Source: Salinimicrobium sp049680855 (GTDB lineage: Bacteria > Bacteroidota > Bacteroidia > Flavobacteriales > Flavobacteriaceae). Taken from it: a stretch of DNA of 64,000 nucleotides. Each line of letters begins with the position of its first letter. The stretch's first letter is position 1. Positions 35,672 through 44,024 of this stretch are shown one piece after another. The stretch is taken from contig NZ_JBMPGS010000001.1 of NCBI RefSeq assembly GCF_049680855.1, positions 310,001 to 374,000 on the forward strand, written 5' to 3'. Made by a program: the position numbers and the translations under genes. The notes below the pieces were generated by a model. The model ran no database searches. It was not told the origin of the DNA and saw only the letters and a list, made by a program, of their open reading frames with translations.

Positions 35672-36667
35672 TTAAGAATTGTATGCCCATTTCAGGTAGA
35701 TAGATCCCCATGTGAAACCTCCTCCAAATGAAGCAAAAATCATGTTATCTCCTTTCTTCAATTTATTTTCATAATCGCTTAACAACAAAGGAAGCGTTGC
35801 TGAAGTAGTATTTCCGTAACGCTGAATATTTTTAAGGACCTTAGCATCGTCCAGTTTCATCCTGTTTGCTGTTGCATCAATGATACGCATGTTTGCCTGG
35901 TGCGGAACCAGCCATTTCACATCTTCGTTAGTAAGAGCGTTACGTTCCATGATCTCGGCACTAATATCTGCCATGTTTGAAACGGCAAATTTAAATACGG
36001 TCTTCCCGTCCTGATGCACAAAATGTTTTTTGTCGGCCACTGTTTGTGCAGTTGCCGGAAGTATAGAACCACCAGCATCGATTTTCAAAAATTCTCTTCC
36101 CCGGCCATCGCTGCGCAACATTTCATCCTGCAGCCCAAGGCCTTCTGAATTTGGCTCGAAAAGCGCAGCTCCCGCACCATCACCAAAGATGATACAGGTT
36201 GTCCTGTCTGAATAGTCTATAATGGAAGACATTTTATCTGCTCCAATAAGCAAGACTTTTTTGTATCGCCCTGATTCTATATAAGCAGCCGCGGTTGACA
36301 TTCCATACAAAAATCCTGAACATGCTGCCTGCAGGTCGTAGGCAAAGGCATTTTCTGCTCCTATTTCTGAAGCTACATAAACACCGGTAGATGCAACCGG
36401 AAGATCTGGTGTGGCAGTAGCCATGATCACTAAATCGATTTCCTTTGGGTCTATGTTTTTCTTTTCAATAAGATCTTTGGCGGCTTGTATGGCGAGGTAA
36501 GAGGTTCCTTTACTAGAATCCTTTAGTATGCGGCGCTCTTTAATCCCTGTTCTTGAGGTAATCCATTCATCATTGGTGTCTACCATAGTCTCAAGGACCT
36601 TATTGGACAGAACGAAATCGGGTACGTATGCGCCTACAGCTGTGATCGCTGCTGTGATTTTATCCAT
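35672..36667 (-). CDS. fabH: 3-oxoacyl-ACP synthase III (FabH)
   Basis: A 331-residue thiolase-fold enzyme that starts fatty acid chains from acetyl-CoA (or branched acyl-CoA) and malonyl-ACP. The catalytic triad is the Cys of LQAACSGFLYGM, the His of WLVPHQANMRI and the Asn of RYGNTTSATLPL. DEWITSRTGIKERRI near residue 40 is a family mark. The ATG at 36667 (MDKITAAITAVGAYVPD) is the start; the frame runs on up to a GTG at 36706 with unlikely residues. A hairpin terminator lies between rpmF and this gene, so it has its own promoter as well as possible read-through. Confidence 0.95.
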   Translation of the reverse strand: MDKITAAITAVGAYVPDFVLSNKVLETMVDTNDEWITSRTGIKERRILKDSSKGTSYLAIQAAKDLIEKKNIDPKEIDLVIMATATPDLPVASTGVYVASEIGAENAFAYDLQAACSGFLYGMSTAAAYIESGRYKKVLLIGADKMSSIIDYSDRTTCIIFGDGAGAALFEPNSEGLGLQDEMLRSDGRGREFLKIDAGGSILPATAQTVADKKHFVHQDGKTVFKFAVSNMADISAEIMERNALTNEDVKWLVPHQANMRIIDATANRMKLDDAKVLKNIQRYGNTTSATLPLLLSDYENKLKKGDNMIFASFGGGFTWGSIYLKWAYNS

Positions 36668-36789
36668 AAAATTGATTTTATGCCCAGGCATTAAGAAATT
36701 CGACACGCCTCATTATCAGGAATGTACTAAAACTTCTTTATACAGCGGTGCAAATTAAGGTGTTTTTAGCACTTTTTCAACTTAAAACA

Positions 36790-36815
36790 AAAAACTCTCA
36801 CAATGTGAGAGTTTT
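36790..36815 (-). terminator. Terminator between rpmF and fabH
   Basis: AAAACTCTCAC pairs with GTGAGAGTTTT around AAT. On the minus strand a run of six T follows. It probably separates or tunes expression of DUF177-rpmF and fabH-accB-accC. Confidence 0.8.
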
Positions 36816-36840
36816 GTATGAGTTTCAAAGCTCTAATGAA

Positions 36841-37038
36841 TTAAGCCTCTACTTCTTCAGTATTATCAATTAGTACCTGACCGCGGTAGTAAAGTTTACC
36901 TTCATGCCAGTGAGCTCTGTGATACAAATGAGCCTCTCCTGTAGTAGGATCTGTAGCTATTTGTGGAACAGACGCTTTATAGTGTGTTCTTCTCTTATCT
37001 CTTCTGGTTTTAGAGATTTTTCTCTTAGGATGTGCCAT
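36841..37038 (-). CDS. rpmF: 50S ribosomal protein L32
   Basis: A 65-residue basic ribosomal protein with the family N-terminus MAHPKRKISKTRRDKRRTHY and HLYHRAHWHEGKLYYRG in the middle. It has no Cys, so it is the zinc-free form. It lies 12 bases after the DUF177 gene, the common pair across bacteria, ahead of fabH. Confidence 0.97.
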   Translation of the reverse strand: MAHPKRKISKTRRDKRRTHYKASVPQIATDPTTGEAHLYHRAHWHEGKLYYRGQVLIDNTEEVEA

Positions 37039-37050
37039 GGCTGCGTATTA

Positions 37051-37584
37051 TTAATCGTTTAATAAATTTTTTAACTTGTTCCAACGAGGATCAATATCTT
37101 CCTCTTTCTTTACTTCTTTTTCTCCCGGACTCAATTCCTCAAGTTTTTCAAGTACTTCAGATTTTAAGGTACCGTCAATAACTCCCGGATGAACTCGTTT
37201 TGACGGAACGGCGAGCACGATCAATTCGTAAATATACTGCTGTACATTTACTTCGAATTCTCCATACGGAAGAATCAATAGATCTTCATTATCATCATTA
37301 TACTCCTGACCAAATTTTACAACCAGAAACAATTCACTGTCAATAGGCTGGTCATAAGGTTCACTCGTAAGATCACAATAAATATTTACCGTTCCCGATG
37401 CTTTAAAATTCAACTCCATCATAGTTGTTTTCTTCTCCAATAGAAGATCAACCTTCAGGTTTGAACTATTAAACTCATCGTATTCAAAATGTTCAAAGAA
37501 CTTATTGTCAATACTGTACTCAAACCGGTGCTTTCCTAGTTTTAATCCCACAAAAGGGATTGTAAACTCTTTTAATTTCCTCAT
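37051..37584 (-). CDS. YceD/DUF177 family protein
   Basis: A 177-residue protein of the YceD (DUF177) family, linked to 23S rRNA accumulation in other bacteria. IPFVGLKLGKHRFEYSID is the N-terminus. TVNIYCDLTSEPYDQPI is the family core, in which most members have paired Cys motifs; here only one Cys remains. It ends ..DPRWNKLKNLLND, typical of the family, and sits directly before rpmF. Family function is poorly known. Confidence 0.88.
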   Translation of the reverse strand: MRKLKEFTIPFVGLKLGKHRFEYSIDNKFFEHFEYDEFNSSNLKVDLLLEKKTTMMELNFKASGTVNIYCDLTSEPYDQPIDSELFLVVKFGQEYNDDNEDLLILPYGEFEVNVQQYIYELIVLAVPSKRVHPGVIDGTLKSEVLEKLEELSPGEKEVKKEEDIDPRWNKLKNLLND

Positions 37585-37680
37585 TACATCATCAGTTTCG
37601 AGTCCTTACCCGCTAGGATAAGGCGGGTGCAAAGATATAAAAATTAATTAATTGGCACTTCTTTATAAACAATTTTATGT

Positions 37681-38736
37681 TTATATCTTTTTACCTTGTT
37701 TTTTCAGGACATCCTTGGTGAGTTCCATATATTCTATCCTGTTTCTAAAGATATCGATTGCTTTAAAAACAGCCTCTTTGAAAGAATGATGATCGGCTTT
37801 ATTCTTTCCTGCGATTTCATAAGCGGTTCCATGATCAGGTGATGTACGCACCTTTTTTAGACCTGCAGTAAAATTTACTCCGTGCCCAAAAGAAAGGGTT
37901 TTAAAGGGTATAAGCCCCTGGTCGTGATATGCCGCAACGATAGCATCAAAATTTTTGTAATTCCCAGAGCCAAAAAAGCTATCTGCAGAATAGGGACCAA
38001 AAACCAGTTTTCCGCTATTCCTTATTTTTTCAAGGGTGGGTTTCATTACCTCATCATCCTCTTTCCCTATAACACCACCATCACCACTGTGCGGATTAAT
38101 TCCCAAAACCGCTATTTTTGGCTGACTTATGCGGAAATCCTGCTGCAAGGTTTTGGAAATAATATTAATTTTCTTTTCAATCAATTCCGGAGTTATGTGA
38201 GTAGCTACATCTTTCACCGCAACATGGTCTGTAAGTAAGCCAACTTTTAAACCTGCCGCTTCAGGAGTGATCATAAACATAAGGCTATCCCCCTGAAGTT
38301 CTTTTGCGAGATAATCTGTATGCCCCGGGAAATTAAATTTCTCCGATTGAATATTATGCTTATTAATTGGCGCTGTAACCAGCACATGAATTTTATTTTC
38401 TTTCAGAGCGTTGGTCGCAGCTTCTAGAGATTTAAAGGCGTATTCACCTGCAATGGCTTCCTCTTCTCCAAAATGTACCGGCGCTGTTTCCTTCCAAACA
38501 TTCACAACATTCACTTTACCGTCAACAGCTTGTGAAGCATCTTCTATCCCCTGGAATTTGATATCAAATTTAAAGGTCTTGTTTAAAAAAGAAATGAGTT
38601 TGGCGGAAGCGAAAATGACAGGAGTACAAAAATCCAACATTCTTGAATCTTCAAAAGTCTTTAAAGCAATTTCACTGCCTATCCCATTTAAATCTCCAAT
38701 ACTAATTCCTACTTTAATTTTTTCGGCTGGCTTCAT
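37681..38736 (-). CDS. pdxA: 4-hydroxythreonine-4-phosphate dehydrogenase
   Basis: A 351-residue cytoplasmic NAD-dependent enzyme in the DXP-dependent pathway to pyridoxal phosphate. Metal-ligand and substrate motifs are PGHTDYLAKEL (near residue 140), INPHSGDGGVIGKED (near 215-229) and AAYHDQGLIPFK (near 270-281), followed by VRTSPDHGTAYEIAG. The start MKPAEKIKVGISIGDLNGIG is the family N-terminus. It is divergent from ribE with only 60 bases between. Upstream of the DUF177 gene, it may lead the transcript. Confidence 0.95.
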   Translation of the reverse strand: MKPAEKIKVGISIGDLNGIGSEIALKTFEDSRMLDFCTPVIFASAKLISFLNKTFKFDIKFQGIEDASQAVDGKVNVVNVWKETAPVHFGEEEAIAGEYAFKSLEAATNALKENKIHVLVTAPINKHNIQSEKFNFPGHTDYLAKELQGDSLMFMITPEAAGLKVGLLTDHVAVKDVATHITPELIEKKINIISKTLQQDFRISQPKIAVLGINPHSGDGGVIGKEDDEVMKPTLEKIRNSGKLVFGPYSADSFFGSGNYKNFDAIVAAYHDQGLIPFKTLSFGHGVNFTAGLKKVRTSPDHGTAYEIAGKNKADHHSFKEAVFKAIDIFRNRIEYMELTKDVLKKQGKKI

Positions 38737-38796
38737 AATTCGTTCCCCGTTTTTATTCTTAATTTTACACGCAAAGGTAATTAATATAATAGTAAA

Positions 38797-39387
38797 ATGT
38801 TTACAGGAATCATTGAAGAACTGGGGGAGATTGTAAAGCTGGAGCAGTCTTTAAATAATTTGAACATCACCGTAGCAGCAAAAATGACTCCGGAACTTAA
38901 AATTGACCAAAGTGTAGCACACAATGGTGTATGTCTTACAGTGGTGGACCTGGAAGATCAAAATTACACCGTTACTGCGATAAAGGAAACTCTGGAAAAG
39001 ACGAATCTAGGTAAACTCTGTAAAGGTGATGCAGTAAACCTGGAAAGAGGAATGAAACTAGGGGCAAGGCTTGACGGTCACATAGTACAGGGACATGTAG
39101 ACCAGACAGCGATTTGTGAAAAGATCGAAGAACAGGAAGGAAGCACAATTTACACCTTTTCGTACGACCCTGCTTTAGGAAACCTCACCATTGAAAAAGG
39201 CTCAATTACTGTAAATGGGGTAAGCCTTACTGTAGTAAACTCCCTAAAAGATCGTTTTAGTGTTGCCATAATTCCATATACTTTAGAACATACCACCTTT
39301 AAACACCTGCACGAAGGAGATACTGTCAATCTAGAATTTGATGTTATTGGGAAGTATGTAAAGCGGCTACAGGAACTGGAAAAATAG
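38797..39387 (+). CDS. ribE: Riboflavin synthase subunit alpha
   Basis: A 196-residue cytoplasmic enzyme that joins two lumazine molecules into riboflavin. It has two repeated barrels (about 1-95 and 98-195). The first starts MFTGIIEELGEIV with the active-site Phe2, then HNGVCLTVVDL; the second has GHIVQGHVDQT and VNGVSLTVVN. It is divergent from pdxA. No FMN riboswitch fits in the 60-base gap, so regulation at this gene is not apparent. Confidence 0.96.
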   Translation: MFTGIIEELGEIVKLEQSLNNLNITVAAKMTPELKIDQSVAHNGVCLTVVDLEDQNYTVTAIKETLEKTNLGKLCKGDAVNLERGMKLGARLDGHIVQGHVDQTAICEKIEEQEGSTIYTFSYDPALGNLTIEKGSITVNGVSLTVVNSLKDRFSVAIIPYTLEHTTFKHLHEGDTVNLEFDVIGKYVKRLQELEK

Positions 39388-39394
39388 AAGCTAT

Positions 39395-39676
39395 TTAAAT
39401 CTGTTCGAATTTTCGCATTTTATAAGCTCCAAGAAGGACACCTGCAAAGAGTAGCGGCAATAAATAATCATCTATAGGCATGCAAAGTGCAGGCGGCGGT
39501 GGAAGCCCCGAACCGGGATCATCCTCCACCTCATCAGCACAATCCTGGTAATCATAACCCGTATTATCCTGAGCCATGGGCGCTGGGGGATGCTGCGAAA
39601 ACTGCCCGTAGGAAGACAGGTTCAGCAAAATAGAAAGAGCAAAAAAGAAAGAAATTGTTCTTATTTTGATAACCAT
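39395..39676 (-). CDS. Small secreted protein with PID-CTERM-type sorting tail
   Basis: About 93 residues. The N-terminal signal peptide starts MVIKIRTISFFFALSILLN. A Pro-rich middle has DDPGSGLPPPPALC, and the tail reads MPIDDYLLPLLFAGVLLG followed by the basic AYKMRKFEQI. A Pro-Ile-Asp motif next to a short hydrophobic span and a basic end is the layout of Bacteroidota PID-CTERM sorting signals, proposed to be processed by an exosortase-like enzyme. The ATG at 39676 is used; an upstream TTG at 39688 is less likely. The processing enzyme is not in this window. It is convergent with ribE. Confidence 0.72.
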   Translation of the reverse strand: MVIKIRTISFFFALSILLNLSSYGQFSQHPPAPMAQDNTGYDYQDCADEVEDDPGSGLPPPPALCMPIDDYLLPLLFAGVLLGAYKMRKFEQI

Positions 39677-39987
39677 ACTTCTGTTCAAACTTCAGTTTAT
39701 ACTGTAATCTGGCTTCTTCGGAAGATATTTATTCCACTCAAAAATAAGGTTTTACACCTACTTTTCTAAAAGCCAAATATACAGAATGCTTTTACGTAAG
39801 TCTCAAGAAAAGAAATTACTTACAAAAATAAACAAAAAAGATCCTTATATCCGCCACTTTTTGTTCATGTCTTTTCGGAACAGAAAGAAAAATCCTCTTC
39901 ACAATGTGCTTTCTGCTGAACAAGATAAAAGGCTCTTGCCTTGCATTGCTTAATTTTATTAGGTTTGACACTAAATCTCCCGCTAAG

Positions 39988-41052
39988 ATGAAAAACATTT
40001 TAATAGCTGCCTTTTCAATCATTTTTCTGCTGTCATTACCGGTCTCGGCCCAGGATACACTTACTTCTGAAACTCAAAAATTGCGCATTGGTATTACACC
40101 AACGCCGCCCTTTGTCACAGAAGAAAACGGAGAATTTAGTGGTCTTAGCATTTCCTCCTGGGAACTGGTAAATGAAAAGTTGGGTGCAGAATATGAGTAT
40201 AAAGTCTACCCGTCCCTCACAGCTCTAATGCAGGGAATTGAAAAAGAAGAGATTGATTTAAGTATTAATCCTATTACGGTTACCGACAACCGCATGAAAA
40301 GAATGGATTTCTCACAGCCTTATTTTATTTCTTATACAGGAATTGCGCAGCGATCGGGTTCTAAAGTGTGGGGATATATTGCCAACCTGTTAAGCTGGAA
40401 TTTCATTTCTGCTATCCTGGTGTTACTGAGTGTCATCTTCATCTTTGGGTTTTTAGTGTGGCTGTTTGAAAGAAAAAAGAACCACGAAGAATTTGGAAAT
40501 GGTACCCGTGGAATTTTTCAGGGATTCTGGTGGAGCGCCGTAACAATGACTACAGTAGGTTATGGAGATAAATCCCCAAGAACGCTGGGCGGTAGAATTG
40601 TAGGTTTCATATGGATGTTTATGGCTATTATTATGATCTCCAGCCTTACTGCGGGAATTGCCTCTTCACTCACCGTGCAAAACATCAACGATGAAATTAC
40701 CTCTGTTGAAGATCTTGGCAGATTTGAAGTAGTTACCGTTGAAAACTCCAGTTCACAGGAATTACTGGATCAATACAATGTGCAAAGTAAGAAAGTGGCC
40801 AATACCCGGGAAGGAATCGAACAATTACTTAGTAAGGAAACCACCTTTTTTGTTTATGACCAACCTCTTTTAAAGTATGAAATAGCAAGAAGACAAGCAG
40901 GAGACGACCTGGAAGTGATTCAGCGGAGCTTAAAAAGGGATTATTACAGCTACAGTTTTCCAAAAGGATCACCGCTTGTAGAAATTATAGATCCTCTTCT
41001 GGTTTCCACTCTTAAATCCATGGAATGGAACCAGCTTATTAAGGAATATTAA
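39988..41052 (+). CDS. GluR0-like ligand-gated potassium channel (prokaryotic glutamate receptor type)
   Basis: About 354 residues after choosing the ATG at 39988, which opens a signal peptide ending VSAQ. Residues 30-125 are the first half of a periplasmic amino-acid-binding domain (RIGITPTPPFVTEENGEF, NRMKRMDFSQPYF). A membrane span at about 138-162 is followed by a pore loop with MTTVGYGD (187-194), the potassium selectivity filter. A second span at about 203-226 leads to the second half of the binding domain. This split is that of bacterial ionotropic glutamate receptors such as cyanobacterial GluR0. Ligand binding would open a K+ pore. The ligand is unknown; the layout is clear. Confidence 0.9.
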   Translation: MKNILIAAFSIIFLLSLPVSAQDTLTSETQKLRIGITPTPPFVTEENGEFSGLSISSWELVNEKLGAEYEYKVYPSLTALMQGIEKEEIDLSINPITVTDNRMKRMDFSQPYFISYTGIAQRSGSKVWGYIANLLSWNFISAILVLLSVIFIFGFLVWLFERKKNHEEFGNGTRGIFQGFWWSAVTMTTVGYGDKSPRTLGGRIVGFIWMFMAIIMISSLTAGIASSLTVQNINDEITSVEDLGRFEVVTVENSSSQELLDQYNVQSKKVANTREGIEQLLSKETTFFVYDQPLLKYEIARRQAGDDLEVIQRSLKRDYYSYSFPKGSPLVEIIDPLLVSTLKSMEWNQLIKEY

Positions 41053-41061
41053 ACAAAAGAT

Positions 41062-41475
41062 TTAAACAAGAAACTGGTTTCCTGGTTTGTCCTGTATCTT
41101 TCTTCCGTAGGTTTCAAACACATAAATTGTTGCGGCACTACAGGTATAAATGAACATATCTATCCATTCAAAGTGGCTCCCAAGAACCACCAGTACAATT
41201 TTTTTATGCTCCAACCCCGGTAAACCGGTAAGATTGAGATACTGCAGGATCTCAATGAAATAAGAAAAGAGTAGTGCTATAAGCACGGCTTTAAGGACAG
41301 AAACCCTGAAGAAACTTCTTAAAAAAGTATATAATAACATTACCACAAGAAAATCGCCCACGTAAGGCCGAACGATCTTATCCCGAACAAAAAGTGCAAT
41401 TACTACTTCAGTAATAAACAGCAAAATGGTCGCAAAAAGGTAAGCCTTGTCTAATTTCAAATTTAAAGGACTCAT
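41062..41475 (-). CDS. DUF2809 family membrane protein
   Basis: A 137-residue protein with about four membrane spans and the DUF2809 pattern: VRPYVGDFLVVMLLYTFLR near residue 36, LIALLFSYFIEILQ near 66-79, and GSHFEWIDMFIYTCSAA near 98-114. Function of the family is unknown. It is convergent with the channel gene (9 bases between stops), a single gene before the sigma/barrel operon. Confidence 0.75.
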   Translation of the reverse strand: MSPLNLKLDKAYLFATILLFITEVVIALFVRDKIVRPYVGDFLVVMLLYTFLRSFFRVSVLKAVLIALLFSYFIEILQYLNLTGLPGLEHKKIVLVVLGSHFEWIDMFIYTCSAATIYVFETYGRKIQDKPGNQFLV

Positions 41476-41531
41476 TTCTATATAATTAATCCCATAATTA
41501 TAAATATTACATTTCCTGAATTATTATATTT

Positions 41532-42779
41532 TTAGAATTTATAACTAAGCCCCGAATATATCCCAAAGAAATAAGGTTTTACTCCGGGAGCATCTTTAAA
41601 AGTGTTGAGCTGATATTTCAAAATTGGTTCAAGATTCAGCTGAAAGTCATTTGAAATGTCATAATCCAATCCAAATCCTAAGTTTGCACTAAAGCTAAGG
41701 CTGTTCAGGTTATTTGCTTCGCTCGTGCGCATGGTTGCATAAGGTGAATCAAGAGAAACATCGTTTTTATCCAGGATCAATGCACTGGCGCCGCCAATAA
41801 GATTGAGCCCAAAACGCTTTTTAAAGAGATTATATTCCATTTCCATGGGAATTTCTATAAATCCCATTTTTTGTTGCAGGTTACCGGTGGCGGGAGAAGA
41901 GGTGTCCTCAGGATCTACCACTGTTAAAGTAGAATTCATTGCCGAAGCAAAACTGGTTTGTGTGGTATTTTGTCCCAGTTCCACTTTACTTACACCGGTT
42001 CTTATTTTCACCTTTTCTGAAACCTGGTACGCTAGGCTTACCCCGTAAGCCATAGAAACCTGTCCTTTACTTTCTTGTCCTGCAAACTGCGCAGTAAGAG
42101 CATTCCCAGTGCCAGGATGGTCAAAGTACACAGCTCCTGCAGTGGGAGTCACACTAAACCTCTTTGAAATGACATTTTTGACAGTTTTTTCTTCTGAAGT
42201 ATTTTTTTCCGCAAAGGCCTGTTCGATTTCATTACCACCCTTAACCGCCTCGAAAAGTTCTGTTTCTTCAGGGAGGATAGGCTCTTTTTCTGCAACTTCC
42301 GAAGCTGAAGGCTCTTCCTTTGATCCCGGTATTACTACTTCGCTTTCCTGAGTTTCGGCCAACACTTTTTCCGCATTATTTGAAGCCTGATACTCCTCTT
42401 TTGATGCAATTTCTTCCGCGGCATTACTTTTTCGGCTTTGATTCATCAACATTTCCAGCAAAATAGATGATCTCAACATGGTTTCTTTATAATAGGGTGA
42501 AACGGGATCAATAGTATTCCAATTTCTCTCTACCGGCACCGCAAAAGCCGGTTCCGAAGAAGGCTTTAGCGTAGAAGCAGGCCACAGGAACCCGATAATT
42601 ATAATGGCCAGGAGGGCTGCACATCCCGCAAGCCTTAACCAGATTGGCAAAAATGTGCTTTTTTGCTGCTTTTCATCCAGCGCCGCCGAGATATTTTCCC
42701 AGGCATCTGCCGGCGGAGTTGTCTCCACATCCCGTAGTTTCTCACGGTAAATATCACCTATCTTTTTCTTATTTTCCAT
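41532..42779 (-). CDS. Membrane-spanning protein with beta-barrel-like domain, coupled to the ECF sigma factor
   Basis: About 415 residues from the ATG at 42779. The N-terminus (about 1-40, IGDIYREKLRDVETTPPADAW) looks like a short cytoplasmic segment. One membrane span (about 50-70) is followed by a long Glu/Ser/Ala-rich linker (about 75-210). The C-terminal half (about 215-415) has alternating strands of an outer-membrane-barrel type ending in GIYSGLSYKF, an aromatic-terminal barrel signature. Its start overlaps the sigma-factor gene by 11 bases. The inner-membrane span with sigma coupling suggests a role like an anti-sigma factor, but no classic zinc anti-sigma motif is present. Function is inferred. 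Confidence 0.7.
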   Translation of the reverse strand: MENKKKIGDIYREKLRDVETTPPADAWENISAALDEKQQKSTFLPIWLRLAGCAALLAIIIIGFLWPASTLKPSSEPAFAVPVERNWNTIDPVSPYYKETMLRSSILLEMLMNQSRKSNAAEEIASKEEYQASNNAEKVLAETQESEVVIPGSKEEPSASEVAEKEPILPEETELFEAVKGGNEIEQAFAEKNTSEEKTVKNVISKRFSVTPTAGAVYFDHPGTGNALTAQFAGQESKGQVSMAYGVSLAYQVSEKVKIRTGVSKVELGQNTTQTSFASAMNSTLTVVDPEDTSSPATGNLQQKMGFIEIPMEMEYNLFKKRFGLNLIGGASALILDKNDVSLDSPYATMRTSEANNLNSLSFSANLGFGLDYDISNDFQLNLEPILKYQLNTFKDAPGVKPYFFGIYSGLSYKF

Positions 42780-43317
42780 ATCCTTCCTCCAATTTGCTGT
42801 GCTGCAGAGATTCGATCTTTTCCTTAAGTTTGAGTCGCGCCCTCGCAAGGTTTGATTTAGAAGTACCTTCGGTGATGTTCAATGCTTTTGCAATTTGTTT
42901 GTGAGAATAGCCTTCCATAGTGTACAGGTTAAAAACCAGCCTGTAACGCTCTGGCAGTTCCTGCACCAGCTTTATAAGCAGGTCTACGTTAAAGAATTGA
43001 TCATCCACCTCCACTTCAGGATCTTCAAGCTGTTCTTCATCAATTGTAAGGTAAACAGTTTGCTTTTGGAATTTTTTCAGGGATGTATTGATCATGATCC
43101 GGGTCATCCAGCCCTCAAAAGAACCTTTGCCCTTGTACTGTGAAATATTCTGAAAAATTTTAATAAAGCCGTCCTGCAGGTTGTCTTTAGCCTGTTCATA
43201 GTTAGCAGAATATTTAAGGCACAGGGTAAAGAATTTGCCGGAATATTCACGGTATATCTTTTCCTGGGCCTTTCTATCCTGCTTTCTGCATTGAGCTATG
43301 AGTCTTTTTAAACTCAC
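42769..43317 (-). CDS. RNA polymerase sigma factor, ECF type
   Basis: A 182-residue sigma-70 family protein with only regions 2 and 4. Region 2 (about 20-95) has IYREYSGKFFTLCLKYS, DNLQDGFIKIFQNI and FEGWMTRIMINTSLKK. Region 4 (about 118-172) has LPERYRLVFNLYTMEGYSHK, QIAKALNITEGTSKSNLARA and RLKLKE. It redirects RNA polymerase to a set of promoters, usually for cell-envelope stress. The start is GTG at 43,315-43,317. A tiny 7-codon frame (ATG at 43,335) ends with TGA overlapping this GTG, possibly chance. It lies between a lipoprotein gene and the barrel protein gene, all on one strand. Confidence 0.92.
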   Translation of the reverse strand: MSLKRLIAQCRKQDRKAQEKIYREYSGKFFTLCLKYSANYEQAKDNLQDGFIKIFQNISQYKGKGSFEGWMTRIMINTSLKKFQKQTVYLTIDEEQLEDPEVEVDDQFFNVDLLIKLVQELPERYRLVFNLYTMEGYSHKQIAKALNITEGTSKSNLARARLKLKEKIESLQHSKLEEGYGK

Positions 43318-43354
43318 CTGGAAAGCTTCTTCTTCATATTACTTCAAATGGTTG

Positions 43355-43816
43355 TTATTCAGTATCTCCTTCACTTGGCTCCGGCTCGCCAACAGGAACT
43401 TCAATTTCTGTGAAGATGTTCTCATCGTTTTCATCAATACCTTCCCAAAGATAAAATGTATAAGGTTCATCCCTGTCAATGGTGATGAAAAAAGAGGCCG
43501 TTGCAGGTACGTCTGTACCTTCCTCACCGCACTCACCTAAAGAAGCATCCATTCTGGAAACGCCCACCACATAAATATCACGGTAATCTTCACCGGTAGA
43601 CCCTCCTCTGCTCACTTCCAGTCCTACGGGTTGATGACATTCGGTTGGTAATAAATAAGTGACCTCGATTTCATACTGCTCATTTTCTTCAAAATAAGCG
43701 GGAAGATCAATTTCACTCACTTCGGAATAGTAGGAAATAAATTTAGGGCCATCATCATCAACTTCACAACTGTTTAAAAGAAATACGCAGCTCAACAGCA
43801 AAACTAATTTTTTCAT
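43355..43816 (-). CDS. Lipoprotein (153 aa), upstream of the ECF sigma gene
   Basis: MKKLVLLLSCVFLLNSCEVDDD has a lipobox LLNSC. The mature protein is acidic, with a beta-rich domain containing SYYSEVSEIDLPAYF and several Cys (ECHQP, GECGEEG), and a Glu/Pro-rich C-terminus. Its family is not recognised. It lies 37 bases before the sigma factor gene on the same strand, so it is probably part of the same regulon or signal path. It could sense the envelope state or be the product that the sigma factor controls; the sequence does not decide. Confidence 0.75.
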   Translation of the reverse strand: MKKLVLLLSCVFLLNSCEVDDDGPKFISYYSEVSEIDLPAYFEENEQYEIEVTYLLPTECHQPVGLEVSRGGSTGEDYRDIYVVGVSRMDASLGECGEEGTDVPATASFFITIDRDEPYTFYLWEGIDENDENIFTEIEVPVGEPEPSEGDTE

Positions 43817-43928
43817 TTTTTTAGATTTTAAGTTTGTATCTACTTATATGACCTGAAAACTGGAAAAGGTTGCGTGATATTTAAAATTTATTTTCTATCG
43901 AGTTATCTAACTTTCAAAAAGATCATTA

Positions 43929-43944
43929 CAAATGTCATTTTTTG
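43929..43944. repeat. Near copy of the palindrome (CAAATGTCATTTTTTG)
   Basis: Intergenic relaxed copy of AAAATGNCATTTT, about 80 bases before the antiporter start. Confidence 0.45.
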
Positions 43945-44024
43945 ATAGCAGGCTTCGTCCAGAAGATTAAAAAATGTACATTATAAGAGGAAAAGAATTT
44001 ATTTAAAACCACTTTTACCGAACT

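Noticed and set aside
38737..38796. FMN riboswitch before ribE
   Set aside because: The gap to divergent pdxA is only 60 bases, too short for an FMN aptamer, and the conserved bases are absent.
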